Assembly: GCF_030167905.1 (NCBI RefSeq)
Contig: NZ_JARGNA010000004.1
Span: 186,001 to 250,000, forward strand
Direction of reading: 5' to 3'
Length of the DNA stretch: 64,000 nucleotides
From: Flavobacterium terrisoli
Lineage (GTDB): Bacteria; Bacteroidota; Bacteroidia; Flavobacteriales; Flavobacteriaceae
The notes under the pieces are model-generated. The model made no database searches and was not told where the DNA came from. It saw only the letters and a program-made list of their open reading frames with translations. The position numbers were made by a program, and so were the translations under genes. Of the stretch, positions 53,189 through 62,105 are shown in pieces (position 1 is the stretch's first letter; each line of letters begins with the position of its first letter).

Positions 53189-54378
53189 TCTTGTTCAAAC
53201 ATTCCAACTGTTCCGCCAACCCAGTCTTTGTCCTTATTGAATTTTACGCCTATCATTTCTCCACGACTCAATCGCACTAAGTTTGTAACCAGAGTAGGAG
53301 ATGGTGCGTCTTTTTTCCAAACTGCCAGTATTCTGACTTCGGCTTTGACTTTGCCATCGGGCGATTGAATTACAGGTTTGTAGTTGACTTTCTTCTGAAG
53401 TATGTATAAATCTTTTTCTTTTACGGCTTCAATATCTTCACGCTTTACATGAAAGATTACGCCACTGCCGGAGAAGGAGAACAATGGTTTCAATACATAG
53501 TTTTCCAAATCAGTCGGGATTTCCTTTAAATCAGAAAGCAAAGTTGTTTCAATGAAATATTTTCCTTTTAAATACGGCAAGATAAACTTACTGATCCTGA
53601 AAAACCAGTTCGGATGACCGGCCCATTCTACATCGTAGCTTTTGGAGAAGTCAAAATTCAATTTTAAATCGGTACGCAAATCCAGTTCGTCAAAAATGAC
53701 ACGATTGTAAATGCGTTTTACCTGAATTTCTTCGCCATTTTCATTTGTATAGAATAACTGATTTCCTTTTTCGTATAAATCGGTCACACAAACAATCGAA
53801 ATGCCTAAATCTCTGTGGCAGTAATAGAAATCAATTTTGGTGTTTTGCTTTTCGGGCTCGATTTCCAGAAGGATTACATTCTCTTTTGGCAAACCATTGC
53901 AAATTACTTCTTCGATTAATTTCAAATAGCTCTCATGATTCAAACCGCTCAGAAACGGCGTCAGCTCTGATAGAAAAGGGTAGTAGTTGACAAATTTTTG
54001 GGACAGATGATTCTGAAAATTGAATAGTGAAGGAAATCCTTGCACTTCAATCAGTTTGGGAACAATTTCACCATCTTCTTCACAAATCCCAAAATCAATC
54101 GCCAAAAACGTAGTATGATTGTCTTCGTTTGGTACTTTTCGGTTCAATTCTAAAGCTCTGTCGGTAAGTGATTTGAATTCGTCCTTTTGAATGAAACTAA
54201 TAACTTCCTGACAACCTTCCAGCAATTGCTCTTTTAATGTATTCGGAATAAAAAATGGAGATTCGCCAATGCGAAACGTAACTTTATAATTGAAATCAGA
54301 AGTGATATCATCCTGCATGGCATCATATTTGGCCACTGAAAAGTTATCGTTAAAGCGTTGTCGGTATTTTGGATTCAT
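53185..54378 (-). CDS. probable ATP-grasp-like ligase of unknown family
   Basis: A 397-residue protein. Two features suggest an ATP-grasp fold: LAIDFGICEEDGEIVPKLIEVQGFPSLF (about 92-118, resembling an acidic metal site) and YVLKPLFSFSGSGVIFHVKR (about 283-302, the KPxxxxxGxGV nucleotide loop), followed by YILQKKVNYKPV (acidic/Lys strand). The order, with the metal-like motif before the nucleotide loop, may reflect circular permutation as in some ATP-grasp families. No signal peptide. It is the last gene of the minus arm; 9 bases separate it from the amidotransferase gene. Confidence 0.65.
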   Translation of the reverse strand: MNPKYRQRFNDNFSVAKYDAMQDDITSDFNYKVTFRIGESPFFIPNTLKEQLLEGCQEVISFIQKDEFKSLTDRALELNRKVPNEDNHTTFLAIDFGICEEDGEIVPKLIEVQGFPSLFNFQNHLSQKFVNYYPFLSELTPFLSGLNHESYLKLIEEVICNGLPKENVILLEIEPEKQNTKIDFYYCHRDLGISIVCVTDLYEKGNQLFYTNENGEEIQVKRIYNRVIFDELDLRTDLKLNFDFSKSYDVEWAGHPNWFFRISKFILPYLKGKYFIETTLLSDLKEIPTDLENYVLKPLFSFSGSGVIFHVKREDIEAVKEKDLYILQKKVNYKPVIQSPDGKVKAEVRILAVWKKDAPSPTLVTNLVRLSRGEMIGVKFNKDKDWVGGTVGMFEQD

Positions 54379-54387
54379 TGTCTAAAT

Positions 54388-55212
54388 CTAATTGGAAAGC
54401 GATTTTCTGTGTTTCATCAGGTCATTAATGGCTATGCGCAGGAAATTTGGGATAATGGTTTCATTGGTTTTATAGATTTTATCTTCGTCCAATAAATCCT
54501 CCAACATATCGCGGAACTTGGTTTTGCCTTTCATCGCAATGATATGTTCGCGTCTTTCCTTGTTTTTTAAATTGGCTACAAAACTCAATGCATCTGCTTC
54601 AGGATGGAATTGCAATCCGACAAACTCATCCGAAAAACGCACGCCCATAATGGCACGTTCATATTCTACATGGCTTCGCATTTTTTCCAAAGCAATAATC
54701 ATGGCGCCTTTTTTGCTGAAAATGCTCAGTTTAGGCTGAACTACCTGGTAATCGCGGCTGTCAATCGCATAAAATGGATTGTTCAAACCTTCTAAAATTG
54801 GGTCATTGGTTCCGGCTTCTGTCTTGTGAATGGTCATGACTCCAAAGGAAGTGGCTTTTCTTTTATTGATTGTCGCCAATCCGAAGTGATGACAAGCCAT
54901 TTGGAACGAATGACAAATAAACAACATGTGTTTTTTTTCTTTCTGATCTTTGTTCCAATTCCACAATTCATCCACAAAATCATACCATTTCAAATCCCAG
55001 CCATCACCTTCTAAAGGATTTCCGGGTCCGCCTGTTGAAATATAAATATCAAATTCCTTAATATCCGGAAACTCTGATTTGCCTCTGACATCAAAAATCT
55101 GAAAGGTTACAATTTGGTTAAATCTGTTGACAATATCAATGATACAACGCATTCCTTGGTTAGGCTCTCCGTTGTACATATCTAAAATCGCTATGCGAAT
55201 GGGGTGACTCAT
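54388..55212 (-). CDS. class I glutamine amidotransferase-like protein
   Basis: A 274-residue GATase class I domain protein starting MSHPIRIAIL (55212; a frame to 55245 would add 11 residues). The nucleophile is in LFICHSFQMACHHF (Cys near residue 104), the oxyanion region in ISTGGPGNPLEG, and the His-Glu dyad in QFHPEADAL (about 213-220). Compared with GMP synthase the C-terminus is extended by a helical segment. It may supply ammonia from glutamine, or hydrolyse a gamma-glutamyl amide, next to ligase genes. Second to last gene of the minus arm. Confidence 0.88.
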   Translation of the reverse strand: MSHPIRIAILDMYNGEPNQGMRCIIDIVNRFNQIVTFQIFDVRGKSEFPDIKEFDIYISTGGPGNPLEGDGWDLKWYDFVDELWNWNKDQKEKKHMLFICHSFQMACHHFGLATINKRKATSFGVMTIHKTEAGTNDPILEGLNNPFYAIDSRDYQVVQPKLSIFSKKGAMIIALEKMRSHVEYERAIMGVRFSDEFVGLQFHPEADALSFVANLKNKERREHIIAMKGKTKFRDMLEDLLDEDKIYKTNETIIPNFLRIAINDLMKHRKSLSN

Positions 55213-55312
55213 TTTTTTACAATTTGGTGATGCAAATTTAAACAATTCGCAATCAATGCTTCCTTTTTAACAATGCGTTAATAACAATTACATTAACAGC
55301 AAACTGCTGAAT

Positions 55313-56422
55313 TTATAATCCTTTGGTAAATTCGCTGGTAATCATATCTACCACTTTAGTCAAATCCTGCGTATTCTCAAAAACAGCCAATTGTTTATCG
55401 GCTCCGGTTCCATCTCTTAAAATATTGTGCACAAAATTGATTTCGTCACGACTGCCTAATTCATCCACCACATCATCGACAAATTCCAATAATTCCAAAA
55501 TCAGGCATTTGGTATCAACTTCCTGTTGCAGACCAAAATCAATCATATGATTGTCAATTCCATAACGTGCAGCACGGAATTTATTCTCTTTAATCAAAGC
55601 AATTCGGTAGATGTTGAAACTGGTATTAGCCATGGTCAATTTGTACAACTTCGCCACAACAGCTTGGATTAAGGCCACAATACACATGGCTTCATCAACG
55701 GTCAAACTCATATCGGTGATGCGAAACTCAATAGTATCATAGAACGGATGCAAGCGCAAATCCCACCAGATTTTTTTTGGGTTGTCGATACATTTGGTTT
55801 TCACCAAAGTCTCAAGATAATTATCATACGATTGCACGCTATCGAAATATTCGGGTAAACCGGTACGCGGAAACTTGTCAAAAACCTTAGTCCTAAAAGA
55901 TTTATAACCGGTATTTCGTCCTTCCCAGAAAGGAGAATTGGTTGACAGTGCAAAAATATGCGGCAGGAAGTAAGTCGCCTGATTCATCAACTGCAAACCA
56001 ATTTCGCGGTTTTCAATCCCAACATGGCAATGCATCCCAAAAATCAAATTGGAACGCGCAGCATCCTGCAATTCGTTCACAATGTGATGGTATCTTGGAT
56101 CATCGGTAATGGGTTGGTCCTGCCAGCGTGAAAAAGGATGCGTTCCGGCGCCGCCGACAACGAGGTTTTGCTTGGCCGCCAGTTCAACAATTTTGCTGCG
56201 TAGGAATTTAATTTCGGCTTTGGCTTCCTTAACATTTTTACAAATATTGGTTCCGACTTCCACCACAGACTGGTGCATTTCAGCCTTTACCTGTTCGTTT
56301 AAGATGATTTTGGCACCATCGACAATTTTGGATAAATGCGACCGCAAATCACGGGTTTCCGGATCTATAATTTGGTATTCTTCTTCAACTCCGAGTGTAA
56401 ATACAGGTAGTTTTCTAATCAT
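55313..56422 (-). CDS. carboxylate-amine ligase, YbdK/GCS2 family
   Basis: A 369-residue member of the glutamate-cysteine ligase 2 (YbdK, COG2170) family: glutamine-synthetase-like fold joining the gamma-carboxylate of glutamate, or a similar acid, to an amine. Motifs: LGVEEEYQIIDP (N-terminal metal Glu), GMHCHVGI (about residues 132-139) and TNSPFWEGRNTGYKSFRTKVF. It lies between an ATP-grasp gene (28-base gap) and the amidotransferase. In YbdK homologues the ligase activity is weak and the physiological product often unknown. Confidence 0.92.
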   Translation of the reverse strand: MIRKLPVFTLGVEEEYQIIDPETRDLRSHLSKIVDGAKIILNEQVKAEMHQSVVEVGTNICKNVKEAKAEIKFLRSKIVELAAKQNLVVGGAGTHPFSRWQDQPITDDPRYHHIVNELQDAARSNLIFGMHCHVGIENREIGLQLMNQATYFLPHIFALSTNSPFWEGRNTGYKSFRTKVFDKFPRTGLPEYFDSVQSYDNYLETLVKTKCIDNPKKIWWDLRLHPFYDTIEFRITDMSLTVDEAMCIVALIQAVVAKLYKLTMANTSFNIYRIALIKENKFRAARYGIDNHMIDFGLQQEVDTKCLILELLEFVDDVVDELGSRDEINFVHNILRDGTGADKQLAVFENTQDLTKVVDMITSEFTKGL

Positions 56423-56450
56423 GATTTCTCTTTTTAATTGGTAGAGAGTT

Positions 56451-57398
56451 TTATTTTCCTGTTGCAGCTTCTTTAATAAATGAACCCCAGGTTAGGTTGA
56501 TTTTTCCCGGTTTTTGTTTTTTGGCAAAAGCAATCGCCATTTTTGCGGCTTCTTCGACAACCCATTCGAAATTCTCGGCACCTACAGAAGTATATTCGGC
56601 ATCCGGTGCCGGATTTCCAAAATCAATCGCGTAGGGAATTCCGTCACGAACGGCAAATTCCACCGTGTTGAAATCATAACCTAATCCTTTGCAAAGGCGA
56701 AGCGTATAATCCTTAATCGTTGCCATCAATTTTTTATCGGTATTCGGGTTTTCGACGACATATCTTAAATGGTGCGGATTTCTTGGTTCGTAGGGCATGA
56801 TCCTAACGGCTTTTCCGCCCAAACAATACACGCGATAATAATCCTGAAAAACGATTTCTTCCTGCAACAGCATCACCAATTGTCCGGTTTCACGGTGCTT
56901 TTCAAAGAACTCTTCCTTGTTTTCCAATCGATAAACGTTTTTCCAACCACCGCCGGCATAAGGTTTCATATAGGCCGGAAATCCGATATATTCAAAAATA
57001 CCTTCCCAATCCATTGGGTATTTGAGGTTTCTGAATGATTTGGAAGTCGTATCAGTTGGATGTTCTGCCGATGGCAGAATTACGGTATTGGGCAGCGGAA
57101 CGCCTAAGGTATCGGCCAAACAGTTATTAAAGAACTTGTCATCAGCGCTCCACCAAAACGGATTATTAATCACGTTTGTTCCGGTTAAAGCTGCATTTTT
57201 GAGATAGGCGCGATAAAACGGAACATCTTGTGAAATCCTGTCGATGATGACTGCATATTCGCCTCCTTTATTTTGCACTACTTTATCTATAGTTACCGCT
57301 TCGGCGATAATGTCTTTTTCGTTTTTTGAGTTTACCCTTTCAATGAAGGCGTAAGGGAAAGTATCTTCCATTCCGAATAAAATACCAATCTTTTTCAT
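56451..57398 (-). CDS. ATP-grasp domain ligase, RimK/D-Ala-D-Ala-like
   Basis: A 315-residue ATP-grasp enzyme. Nucleotide-binding strand AYMKPYAGGGWKNVYRL (about residues 142-158), LLQEEIVFQDYYRVYCLGGKAVRIMPYEP (about 177-205) and metal site VEFAVRDGIPYAIDFGNPAPDAE (about 244-266, E/D/N triad). It should form an amide with a carboxylate such as a glutamyl or D-amino-acid chain. It is the second gene of the minus arm, 63 bases after the esterase gene, in a spacer with a GC-rich repeat unit. Acceptor unknown. Confidence 0.88.
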   Translation of the reverse strand: MKKIGILFGMEDTFPYAFIERVNSKNEKDIIAEAVTIDKVVQNKGGEYAVIIDRISQDVPFYRAYLKNAALTGTNVINNPFWWSADDKFFNNCLADTLGVPLPNTVILPSAEHPTDTTSKSFRNLKYPMDWEGIFEYIGFPAYMKPYAGGGWKNVYRLENKEEFFEKHRETGQLVMLLQEEIVFQDYYRVYCLGGKAVRIMPYEPRNPHHLRYVVENPNTDKKLMATIKDYTLRLCKGLGYDFNTVEFAVRDGIPYAIDFGNPAPDAEYTSVGAENFEWVVEEAAKMAIAFAKKQKPGKINLTWGSFIKEAATGK

Positions 57399-57422
57399 AT
57401 CTCTTGTGTTTTACTGCGTCAG

Positions 57423-57435
57423 TTCGCTGCGCTCG
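57423..57435. repeat. GC-rich short repeat unit in operon spacer
   Basis: TTCGCTGCGCTCG, near-identical to the unit at 5056-5069, in the 63-base spacer between the esterase and ATP-grasp genes. Confidence 0.4.
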
Positions 57436-57461
57436 TGTGTCTTAATTCTGATTATGTTATG

Positions 57462-58175
57462 TTAAAAAAATTTAATTCTCGATAAATAATGTGGAAACAT
57501 TTCGCGCCAGACCGGCCAATCGTGTTCGCGGTTTTGACGAATGTCCAACCAATGTGGCATCTCTCTTTGGGACAGGATTTTGCTCAGCTTCAAATTGGCA
57601 TCAAAACAAATATCCCAGTTGGAAGTACCTAGTATGATATCCATATTCCACAATTCGCCATCATTGAGTCCGTATAAATAATCCTCAGGGCTATTGTAAA
57701 AGACATTGTCATCCCAATGGCCATCCATAAAACTTTTGATGGAAAACGCACCACTCATAGAAAACATATGACTAACATAACCGGGATGCTTGAAAGCAAA
57801 GTTGACAGCATGATAACCCCCAAAACTGCAACCGGCTACAGCCACTTTCCCTGAATAAGTATTATTTTTTACTTTTTCGACAATTTCATGGCAAATCATT
57901 TTATCGTACCAAACATGGTTTTGTATGCGATGAACAGGATGAATGCTTTTATTGTAAAAACTGTCTTTATCAATGCTATCAGGGCAAAATATTTGCACCA
58001 AGCCTTGCTCGATATACCAGCGGGCACTTTCGATTAAACCTTGGTCTTTGTTTTCGTGATAACTTCCCATAGAAGTAGGGAAGAGGATGATAGGATAACC
58101 GGAATGACCAAAAACAAGCATTTGGATTTCCCGGCTCAGATTAGGCGAATACCACTTAAAATACTCCTCTTTCAT
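57462..58175 (-). CDS. alpha/beta-hydrolase esterase (COG4947-like)
   Basis: A 237-residue esterase fold protein beginning MKEEYFKWYSPN (ATG at 58175; seven residues can be added from 58196). Nucleophile Ser in GCSFGGYHAVNFAF (GxSxGG), with an acid loop and His in REHDWPVWREMFPHY. It leads the five-gene minus arm of the amidoligase cluster, whose plus arm also starts with an esterase-fold enzyme (48839-49993). The 10-base inverted repeat at its start codon may control expression. Confidence 0.87.
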   Translation of the reverse strand: MKEEYFKWYSPNLSREIQMLVFGHSGYPIILFPTSMGSYHENKDQGLIESARWYIEQGLVQIFCPDSIDKDSFYNKSIHPVHRIQNHVWYDKMICHEIVEKVKNNTYSGKVAVAGCSFGGYHAVNFAFKHPGYVSHMFSMSGAFSIKSFMDGHWDDNVFYNSPEDYLYGLNDGELWNMDIILGTSNWDICFDANLKLSKILSQREMPHWLDIRQNREHDWPVWREMFPHYLSRIKFF

Positions 58176-58200
58176 AATTGTTATTCGTTTTAACAATTAT
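58174..58200 (-). promoter_or_regulatory. 10-base perfect inverted repeat overlapping the start codon of the minus arm
   Basis: ATAATTGTTA (58174-58183), loop TTCGTTT, TAACAATTAT (58191-58200). The right end in gene orientation includes the first bases of the ATG. It is AU-rich; it could be an operator or an RNA hairpin covering the start. Confidence 0.5.
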
Positions 58201-58420
58201 AATGAAAAATTCGTTGTGAAATGCGCAAAACTTTGAATCTTATTAAATTTTACGATAAAATATTTATTAATATTTAGTTTTTGAAAATTCCCCAAAAAAA
58301 GCGGCAAATACAAATACGGAATTTAATTATTGTCAAGAATCCAAAGCACAAGAAGCGGGCTACTATGCCTAAACAGTAGTTAAAATAGTGCTTTTCGCAG
58401 CTAAACAGGTGAAAGCAAGC

Positions 58421-58813
58421 CTAAACTTCAATTAATTGAATTTGACTTTTGAGTCTTTCAATCAGCATATTCATCATGCGCTTATTGAGGTTGGATGAAT
58501 TTTGTATGTACTCAGCATACTCATCTAAGGTAAAAAAAGCGATGACCATTCCTTTTAATGAGTTTCTGAATTTGATGTCTCTTTGGATGACATTTTCAAC
58601 ATAGGCCATTTTCTTTTCGGGAGTCAATGAAAAGAAAACATTCTTTTGCTTCATGGCATAATTGATAAATACCTGAATGAACAAATCATTCTGTAACTTT
58701 AAAATAGGGCGAAGGGTTTTATTCTGGAAAACTTCTTCGATTGAAGATTGATTGGTGATTGTTCCTAAAGATTCTCCTCTTAATTCTAGAACGTTGTTAT
58801 CTCGAGCTTCCAT
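58421..58813 (-). CDS. conserved flavobacterial protein of unknown function
   Basis: A 130-residue soluble, helical protein (ILKLQNDLFIQVFINYAMKQKNVFFSLTPEKKMAYVENVIQRDIKFRNSLKGMVIAFFTLDEY). No signal peptide, no known catalytic motif. Database labels such as glyoxalase are sometimes attached to this family, but I see no glyoxalase motif and do not adopt that. It is monocistronic: 223 bases of spacer follow and an OmpA-family gene precedes it with a terminator. Confidence 0.78.
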   Translation of the reverse strand: MEARDNNVLELRGESLGTITNQSSIEEVFQNKTLRPILKLQNDLFIQVFINYAMKQKNVFFSLTPEKKMAYVENVIQRDIKFRNSLKGMVIAFFTLDEYAEYIQNSSNLNKRMMNMLIERLKSQIQLIEV

Positions 58814-58873
58814 GGTATTTATTTTAAAGGTTAAGCATTCTATAAACTCTTCATATCAATAATTGAAAGTTAT

Positions 58874-58900
58874 AAAAAAACCTCTGTTGAAAAACAGAGG
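58874..58900 (-). terminator. intrinsic terminator for the OmpA-family gene
   Basis: CCTCTGTT, GAAA-type loop, AACAGAGG (58881-58900), with seven T on the minus strand (58874-58880), 29 bases after the stop at 58929. Confidence 0.88.
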
Positions 58901-58928
58901 TCATATTATAGTTATCAATAATTAATTG

Positions 58929-60254
58929 TTAATTAGTTATCTTGAATACTGCCTTACGAACTAAGCGTCTCGCATACTCAGAGTTTTTATCAACTGAACT
59001 GTCAATTCCGGCGCCTTTAGCCACTAAGCGTGAAGGATTGATACCTGCTTTAACTAAGATAGCTTTTACGTTTTCAGCTCTGTCGGCTGCCAATTTCTCG
59101 TTTTTAGCACTGTTACCAACTTCATCTGCATAACCTGAAATTTCAAGAGAAGCTGTTGGATTGTTTCTTAAGTAATTCAACACGAAACCAATGTTATCCG
59201 CAGAAGAAGGGTTTGGTTGAGCATAACTCTTATCGAAGTAAGCCGCAATGTAACCTTCATTGATTAATTGCTCTAACATATTTTTAGACAGTGTCGTATT
59301 GTTAGTGTTATTGTTATTGGTAATTGAGCTGTCAATATATTTCTCTAGCTCATCCGGCACACCATTAGTATTTTTATCAACCATTCTACCTTTAGTATCA
59401 ACTGCAACACCTGCAATAGAATTGTTTTCAACATCTAAATAATCAGGGACACCATCTTTATCGGCATCATTCATCAATGTTTCGATTTCACCGATTCTGT
59501 TATTCAACTCAGCAAGCTCTTTGTCTTTCTTGTCCTGGATAATTGCCCAGTCTCCGTGGATTTTCTCGTTTCCGAAAGAAAACGATAAACCAAGAGAGGT
59601 TACCACCATCTGTCCTGATAAGTTATTAGACTTTTCAGAATAAGAACCATCCCAGTTATAATGTTGTCTGTAGTTGTTTAAAACACTAAAATCAGTAATA
59701 ATAGCTAATGACTTGGTTATTCTGAATTGGGGAGAAAAACCAACAATTAAACCACCATTATATTCTGTAGAACCAGTAATCCCCGGTCTTGGCGGACCCA
59801 CTTTTTCCGGTGTCATTGCCGCTAACTGCAAACCACCATGAAGCAATAGTCCAAATCTTCCGGCAGCTTCTTCAATACCAAACAAACGAACGGCATTAAC
59901 AACTCCCTGAAAACCTAATCTGTATTGTCTTAATTCAAAAGGTAAGCTTCCGCTCCCTGACTGATTGTTAAATTTATCGTAGCTTACATCAAACTTAAGT
60001 CCGAATTTAGGGCTAACCATATAACGAGCACCTAAACTGAAACTATTAGCCTGTAAACGGCCGAAAAATTTCTCAGGGTTGCTTGAATAATACCCATCTG
60101 CATAAGGTTTAACACCTTTTCCTTGACCAACCGTAACTTCAATTGACCACTTGTTATAGCTATCACCAAGAACTCCTGTTGTGTCAACAGCAACTTGAGC
60201 ATTAGCCATATAGAATGCTAAAAATGCAAATAATGTCAGTAGGTTTTTTTTCAT
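58929..60254 (-). CDS. OmpA-family outer membrane protein with TSP3 calcium repeats
   Basis: A 441-residue outer membrane/peptidoglycan-anchoring protein. Signal peptide at 1-19 (MANAQ end). N-terminal eight-stranded barrel (about 25-230; alternating aromatic strands such as YSEKSNNLSGQMVVTSLGLSFSFG), then a short coiled coil, thrombospondin type 3-like Ca2+ repeats (DADKDGVPDYLDVENN, DKNTNGVPDELEKYID; about 270-318), and the OmpA peptidoglycan domain (about 345-441; LEISGYADEVG, KLAADRAENVKAIL and VAKGAGIDSS). The strong promoter at 60294-60324 and terminator fit an abundant single-gene transcript. Confidence 0.93.
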   Translation of the reverse strand: MKKNLLTLFAFLAFYMANAQVAVDTTGVLGDSYNKWSIEVTVGQGKGVKPYADGYYSSNPEKFFGRLQANSFSLGARYMVSPKFGLKFDVSYDKFNNQSGSGSLPFELRQYRLGFQGVVNAVRLFGIEEAAGRFGLLLHGGLQLAAMTPEKVGPPRPGITGSTEYNGGLIVGFSPQFRITKSLAIITDFSVLNNYRQHYNWDGSYSEKSNNLSGQMVVTSLGLSFSFGNEKIHGDWAIIQDKKDKELAELNNRIGEIETLMNDADKDGVPDYLDVENNSIAGVAVDTKGRMVDKNTNGVPDELEKYIDSSITNNNNTNNTTLSKNMLEQLINEGYIAAYFDKSYAQPNPSSADNIGFVLNYLRNNPTASLEISGYADEVGNSAKNEKLAADRAENVKAILVKAGINPSRLVAKGAGIDSSVDKNSEYARRLVRKAVFKITN

Positions 60255-60293
60255 ACTTGAAAGATTTAATATAATAATTAAATGTTAATTGTT

Positions 60294-60324
60294 GCAAATA
60301 TAAATGTTTAGAGTTAATAATCAA
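60294..60324 (-). promoter_or_regulatory. consensus promoter of the OmpA-family gene
   Basis: On the minus strand: TTG (60322-60324), a 19-base spacer, and TATATTTGC (60294-60302). The start codon at 60254 is about 35 bases after the likely start. Confidence 0.8.
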
Positions 60325-60426
60325 CTTTTTTACTCATTATCGAATTGATAACATTGATTTTCTTCCTATGAAATCGATTTCGGTTAATAAATTGCCAAAC
60401 TGGTAAATTGCTCAGTCTGAAATTCT

Positions 60427-60435
60427 TAATTTTGT
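60427..60435 (+). promoter_or_regulatory. -7 promoter element for the thioesterase
   Basis: TAATTTTGT fits TAnnTTTG; the ATG at 60457 is 21 bases later. A TTG is 16 bases upstream of it, slightly short of the usual 19. Confidence 0.5.
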
Positions 60436-60456
60436 TATGGAAAAAAATAAGAAAAT

Positions 60457-60849
60457 ATGAGATTCCATACCAGAAAATGGGTAAAACCGGAAGATTTAAA
60501 TCCCAACAGTACTTTATTCGGGGGAAAACTTTTAGCTTGGATTGATGAAGAATTAGCCTTGTATTCGATTGTTCAATTAGAGAATCCAAAGATTGTCACC
60601 AAGCATATGTCGGAGATTAATTTCAGAAGCTCAGCCAAACAAGGCGACATTGTTGAAATTGGGATTGATGTTGTAGCATTTGGCAGATCATCATTAACAT
60701 TGACTTGTCAGGTGAGAAATATGATGACCCGTGAAATCATCATCACCATTGACACCATTACTATGGTAAGTCTTGGACCTGACGGCAAACCAAAACCACA
60801 CGGGAAAACACAAATAGAATATATCCAGGACAGACTGACCGGTTATTGA
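60457..60849 (+). CDS. acyl-CoA thioesterase (hot-dog fold, YciA-like)
   Basis: A 130-residue single hot-dog domain enzyme that hydrolyses acyl-CoA to free acid and CoA. LNPNSTLFGGKLLAWIDEELALYSIVQL is the typical loop and long central helix; the Asp in WIDEE is the usual catalytic acid. FGRSSLTLTCQVRN is in the following strand. It forms hexamers in YciA relatives. The 3' end overlaps the convergent MscS gene by 7 bases. Confidence 0.9.
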   Translation: MRFHTRKWVKPEDLNPNSTLFGGKLLAWIDEELALYSIVQLENPKIVTKHMSEINFRSSAKQGDIVEIGIDVVAFGRSSLTLTCQVRNMMTREIIITIDTITMVSLGPDGKPKPHGKTQIEYIQDRLTGY

Positions 60850-62105
60850 TCTACAAAATCACTTTTACCCGAAGGCATTTCGTAAATCTGCAAATCAAAA
60901 TAAGGAACAGAAGCAAAGATATGGTCGAAGATATCGGCCATAATGTATTCGTAATTCTCAAATCTCTGGTCTTTTGAAAACGTATAAATTTCCAACGGAA
61001 TTCCCTGAGCCGTTGGCTGTAGTTGACGACAAAGCAAAATCATATCCTTATTCAAGCCCGGATACTGACTCAGATATTGGGTAATATACTTTCGGAACAA
61101 ACCAAAGTTGGTCATGTTTCTTCCGTTAATCAACAATGTTTTATCAATTTGATTGGCCTTATTGAACTTGTCAATTTCAACCTGGCGATGGTCAATATAT
61201 TCGGAAACCAACTGAATTTTTTTCAATTCCTGCAATTCATTCTCGTCTAAAAACCGAATACTGTTGGCCTTGATCAGAATATGCCTTTTGATTCTTCGAC
61301 CATCTGAATTCAGCATACCGCGCCAGTTTCTGAAAGAATCTGAAATCATGCTATACGTTGGAATCGTCGTTGTAGTGTTGTCAAAATTTCGAACTTTTAC
61401 CGTAGCCAAATTGATTTCGATGACATCACCATCAGCGCCAAATTTGTCAAACGTAATCCAGTCACCAATACGCACCATATCATTTAGCGACACTTGTACA
61501 CTGGCCACAAACCCTAAAATGGTATCTCTGAATATCAAAATGATAATCGCTGAAATCGCTCCGAAAGTTCCCAACATGGCATTGGTACTGATATCAAAGA
61601 TTTTTGAAACAATCATGATAAACCCAAAAACCCACAGCACTATCATAATTACCTGTATGTAACTATCGATTGGCTTATCGCTGTAAGATGGATTGGATTT
61701 CAAATGATCACGGAAAGCGTTGAGTATGGTTTTAATAATCCACAAACTCAGCAATACGATATAAATCGCGACCAGTTTCCCAAAAATGCCTTCCCAATAC
61801 ACAAAGTTTTCTAATATAATAGGAACCGATTTGTAGATAAACAACAGTGGAATAAGGTGGGCAATGTATTTGGCTGTTTTATTGGAAACCAATAAATCAT
61901 CGAATTTGGTTTTGGTTCTTCGGGCAACGATAATCATGGTTCTGACCAGAACAAACCGAAATATCAAAAAAATGATATACGAAATGAACATCAAGACCAT
62001 AATGTTTATCGCCAAACTCAAATAGGAAGAAAGGGTTTCGCCAAAATCCCATTTTTTGAACAGCGGATAACTCCAGCCAAATATTTTCTCAACGACTTTA
62101 TGCAT
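60843..62105 (-). CDS. MscS-family channel, YbdG-like (miniconductance type)
   Basis: A 420-residue mechanosensitive channel with five hydrophobic segments (about 20-50, 60-80, 95-115, 130-155 and 165-190) and MscS beta and C-terminal domains (VSLNDMVRIGDWITF, EINLATVKVRNFDNTTTTIPTYSMISDSFRNWRGM). The YbdG-type sequence after the pore, RRIKRHILI, is visible. Different architecture from the small MscS at 2988. It overlaps the DUF3817 gene by 8 bases and follows it in one operon. Confidence 0.9.
   Translation of the reverse strand: MHKVVEKIFGWSYPLFKKWDFGETLSSYLSLAINIMVLMFISYIIFLIFRFVLVRTMIIVARRTKTKFDDLLVSNKTAKYIAHLIPLLFIYKSVPIILENFVYWEGIFGKLVAIYIVLLSLWIIKTILNAFRDHLKSNPSYSDKPIDSYIQVIMIVLWVFGFIMIVSKIFDISTNAMLGTFGAISAIIILIFRDTILGFVASVQVSLNDMVRIGDWITFDKFGADGDVIEINLATVKVRNFDNTTTTIPTYSMISDSFRNWRGMLNSDGRRIKRHILIKANSIRFLDENELQELKKIQLVSEYIDHRQVEIDKFNKANQIDKTLLINGRNMTNFGLFRKYITQYLSQYPGLNKDMILLCRQLQPTAQGIPLEIYTFSKDQRFENYEYIMADIFDHIFASVPYFDLQIYEMPSGKSDFVDQ

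Noticed and set aside
58421..58813. Glyoxalase label for the 130-residue protein
   Set aside because: The metal ligands and fold motifs of glyoxalases are not visible in the sequence.
60314..60589. Minus-strand ORF of 91 codons
   Set aside because: It spans the OmpA-family promoter and the start of the thioesterase gene, with no start signal or recognisable domain.
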